This document shows positions 13,659-15,295 of a stretch of 15,295 nt of DNA, one piece after another. Within the stretch, counting starts at the first letter, position 1. Every line of letters begins with the position of its first letter. Made by a program: the position numbers and the translations under genes. The notes under the pieces are model-generated. The model made no database searches. It was not told the DNA's origin and worked only from the letters and a program-made list of their open reading frames with translations. The stretch comes from JAVBNO01 sp031551485 (lineage in GTDB: Bacteria > Bacillota > Clostridia > Oscillospirales > Ruminococcaceae), in contig JAVBNO010000017.1 in NCBI GenBank assembly GCA_031551485.1, forward strand, positions 1 to 15,295. Reading direction: 5' to 3'.

Positions 13659-13711
13659 TCCCCCTGTTTCTGATTTGCTGTTCCCTAACCATATGGATCC
13701 AGCCCGGCTCT

Positions 13712-15295
13712 TCACTTTTTGCTTTTGAGTAGAAGCGCTTTCCAATCTTCGGTGTCCATGCCTAAAATGTCGTTTTGCCCGGCCTCTTGCTTGTAGCTTA
13801 AAATTTTATGTATATAATCGTCCGCTTGGGACGGACCCAGCTCAATGTCGTGACTGTGGGCGATAAGGCGGGAAAGACGGTTTGTTTCCTCGGTTGTCAG
13901 CAAAGCAGCAAGCCCCGCCATATCCGCCGTTAACCCGCCGTCCAGCCGGGCGACCAGTGCGGTGAAAACCCCCCGGTTGACCGCCGTGACAAAATCCTCC
14001 GGCATAATGCGCCTTTGGATGGCACCCAGTAAATCCGGGTTTTTAAAAAGCAGTGTAATCAGCCCCTCTTCCGCGATGGCATAGGGCAAATATTGCCTGC
14101 GCTCCCGGTCAGGTTCTGATTCTTTGTCGGGGTGGGGTGTAAAGCTGCGCAGTTCCTGCCGCTTTTTTTGCTGGCTTTGGCGTTTGCGCAGGGTTTGGAT
14201 TTGGGCTTCGATGGCCTGTTTTTCCACCCCCAGCTCCCGGGCGATTTTGGCTACGTACACTTCCCGCTCGATCGGGCTTGCAATGCCGGCCATAAGGCCG
14301 CAAAAGCCTTTGAGGAAATCCACCCGGCCCTCCGCCGTATCCTGGCCGTCGGGAAAAAAGCGGGTGCGCAGCTTATTGAGTTCGAATTCCACGGCGCTGC
14401 TGCTGCCCTCAATGAGCATCTGGAAACGTTCGGGCCCGAATTGGCGAATATATTCGTCCGGGTCTTTTGCCCCGGTCATTGACAGCACTTTTACTTTGAC
14501 GCCCGTCTCCTCGAAGAGACTCAGCGCCCGGCGGGTGGCCGTTTGGCCGGCGCCGTCGGAATCGTAGGCGATGACCACTTCGCTTGCATATTGGGCAATC
14601 AGCCGCACCTGCTCCGGCGTAAGGGCAGTGCCCAAAGTGGCCACCGCGTTGTCAAAGCCCGCCTGATGCAACGCTACCACATCCATATAGCCCTCGGCCA
14701 AAATAAGCCCCGAACGCTTGGAGTTTTTGGCCATGTTGAGGGCGAAGAGGTTGCGGCTTTTTTTGAAAACCGCCGTATCCCCCGAATTGACATATTTGGG
14801 GCCCCGATCCCCCAATGCCCGGCCGCCAAAGCCGATGACCATGCCCCGCAAATCGATAATGGGAAAGATAACCCGGTCGCGGAAGGTGTCGTAGCTGCCG
14901 CCGCTTTTGCCCTTGAGGACGACGCCGGCGTCCAGCAGTTCATCCTGGGTAAAGCCCTGGGCCAACAGATGATCCCGCAAACTGTCCCAGCTTTCCGGCG
15001 CAAAGCCGATGCCGAAAGTGGTGACAATTTTTTTATCTAGGCCCCGTTTTTTAAGATAGCTCCGGGCGGACTGGCCTTTGTCCCCCAGAAGTTGGTCATA
15101 AAAGAAGCGGGCGGCTTTACGATTGATATCCAGAATGCGGCTTTTACGCTTTTGCAGCGTATCGTCAAAGCCATCCTCCGGCATTTGCATCCCCGCGCGC
15201 TGCGCCAGGCTTTTCACCGCTTCCACATAATCCAGATTCTCCATGCGGCGCACGAAGGTGACAATATCCCCGCCCGCACCACAGCCGAAGCAATA
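13712..15295 (-). CDS. dnaG: DNA primase DnaG, 5' end outside the window
   Basis: The 527 visible codons encode most of the primase that makes RNA primers at the replication fork. The first visible residues, YCFGCGAGGDIVTF, are the second half of the CHC2 zinc-finger domain, so the gene continues beyond the right edge and the GTG near 15253 is not its start. Next come the catalytic core and the Toprim domain, with the glutamate of LAEGYMDV (around 14695) and the aspartates of YDSDGAG (around 14563). The C-terminal part, after a charged linker (QKKRQELRSF), is the helicase-binding domain that contacts DnaB/DnaC. Nothing in the visible part is broken. It is upstream of sigA in the same direction, as in many bacteria. 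Confidence 0.97.
   Translation of the reverse strand, partial: YCFGCGAGGDIVTFVRRMENLDYVEAVKSLAQRAGMQMPEDGFDDTLQKRKSRILDINRKAARFFYDQLLGDKGQSARSYLKKRGLDKKIVTTFGIGFAPESWDSLRDHLLAQGFTQDELLDAGVVLKGKSGGSYDTFRDRVIFPIIDLRGMVIGFGGRALGDRGPKYVNSGDTAVFKKSRNLFALNMAKNSKRSGLILAEGYMDVVALHQAGFDNAVATLGTALTPEQVRLIAQYASEVVIAYDSDGAGQTATRRALSLFEETGVKVKVLSMTGAKDPDEYIRQFGPERFQMLIEGSSSAVEFELNKLRTRFFPDGQDTAEGRVDFLKGFCGLMAGIASPIEREVYVAKIARELGVEKQAIEAQIQTLRKRQSQQKKRQELRSFTPHPDKESEPDRERRQYLPYAIAEEGLITLLFKNPDLLGAIQRRIMPEDFVTAVNRGVFTALVARLDGGLTADMAGLAALLTTEETNRLSRLIAHSHDIELGPSQADDYIHKILSYKQEAGQNDILGMDTEDWKALLLKSKK

Noticed and set aside
13659..13745. N-terminal extension of SigA by 29 codons
   Set aside because: It would overlap the end of dnaG, is unlike the family, and the usual SigA length is reached from 13658.
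15251..15253. GTG at 15253 as the start of dnaG
   Set aside because: In-frame upstream codons encode the conserved CHC2 zinc-finger end (YCFGCGAGGD), so the gene continues past the window edge.

Overview
The window looks like a chromosomal segment of a GC-rich anaerobic Firmicute, most likely class Clostridia near the Oscillospirales. This rests on a dnaG-sigA gene pair, a membrane-anchored RNase Y, a threonyl-tRNA synthetase behind a T-box leader, and a LysM/G5/M23 wall peptidase. The placement is inferred from gene content and was not checked by any search.

Layout on the plus-strand map: (1) 1-840, a block of about 250-bp tandem non-coding repeats ending at the rny terminator. (2) 900-2459 (-), rny (RNase Y), with a strong sigma-A promoter near 2739-2767 and a leader of about 270 nt. 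(3) 2882-4828 (-), thrS, with terminator 2819-2868 and a T-box riboswitch (4896-5166, specifier ACC). (4) 5192-5743, the divergent intergenic region, with two hairpins resembling a terminator or attenuator. (5) 5744-11173 (+), a 1809-residue membrane protein: a very long acidic repetitive cytoplasmic part, a basic juxtamembrane part, one membrane segment, then LysM, G5 and an M23 zinc peptidase outside the cell. (6) 11195-11227, its terminator, followed by a second block of the same repeat family (about 11311-11955). (7) 11996-12030 (-), terminator of the Rrf2-type regulator gene 12047-12445 (-), whose promoter carries a perfect 15-bp palindrome. (8) 12561-13658 (-) sigA and 13712-15295 (-) dnaG, which runs off the right edge.

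Most genes are core housekeeping: RNA turnover, threonine charging, primary sigma factor and primase. The unusual parts are the two repeat blocks and the M23 protein. Both repeat blocks lie in the same orientation next to intrinsic terminators. Each unit carries a series of inverted repeats, including an identical 11-bp-stem hairpin found five times. The M23 protein carries six degenerate copies of an aromatic-basic motif (G-F-F-x-x-L-F-G-K/R type) spaced through a disordered acidic region, plus arrays of 13-residue and 16-residue repeats. It may link something in the cytoplasm to wall cleavage outside, but that is inference.
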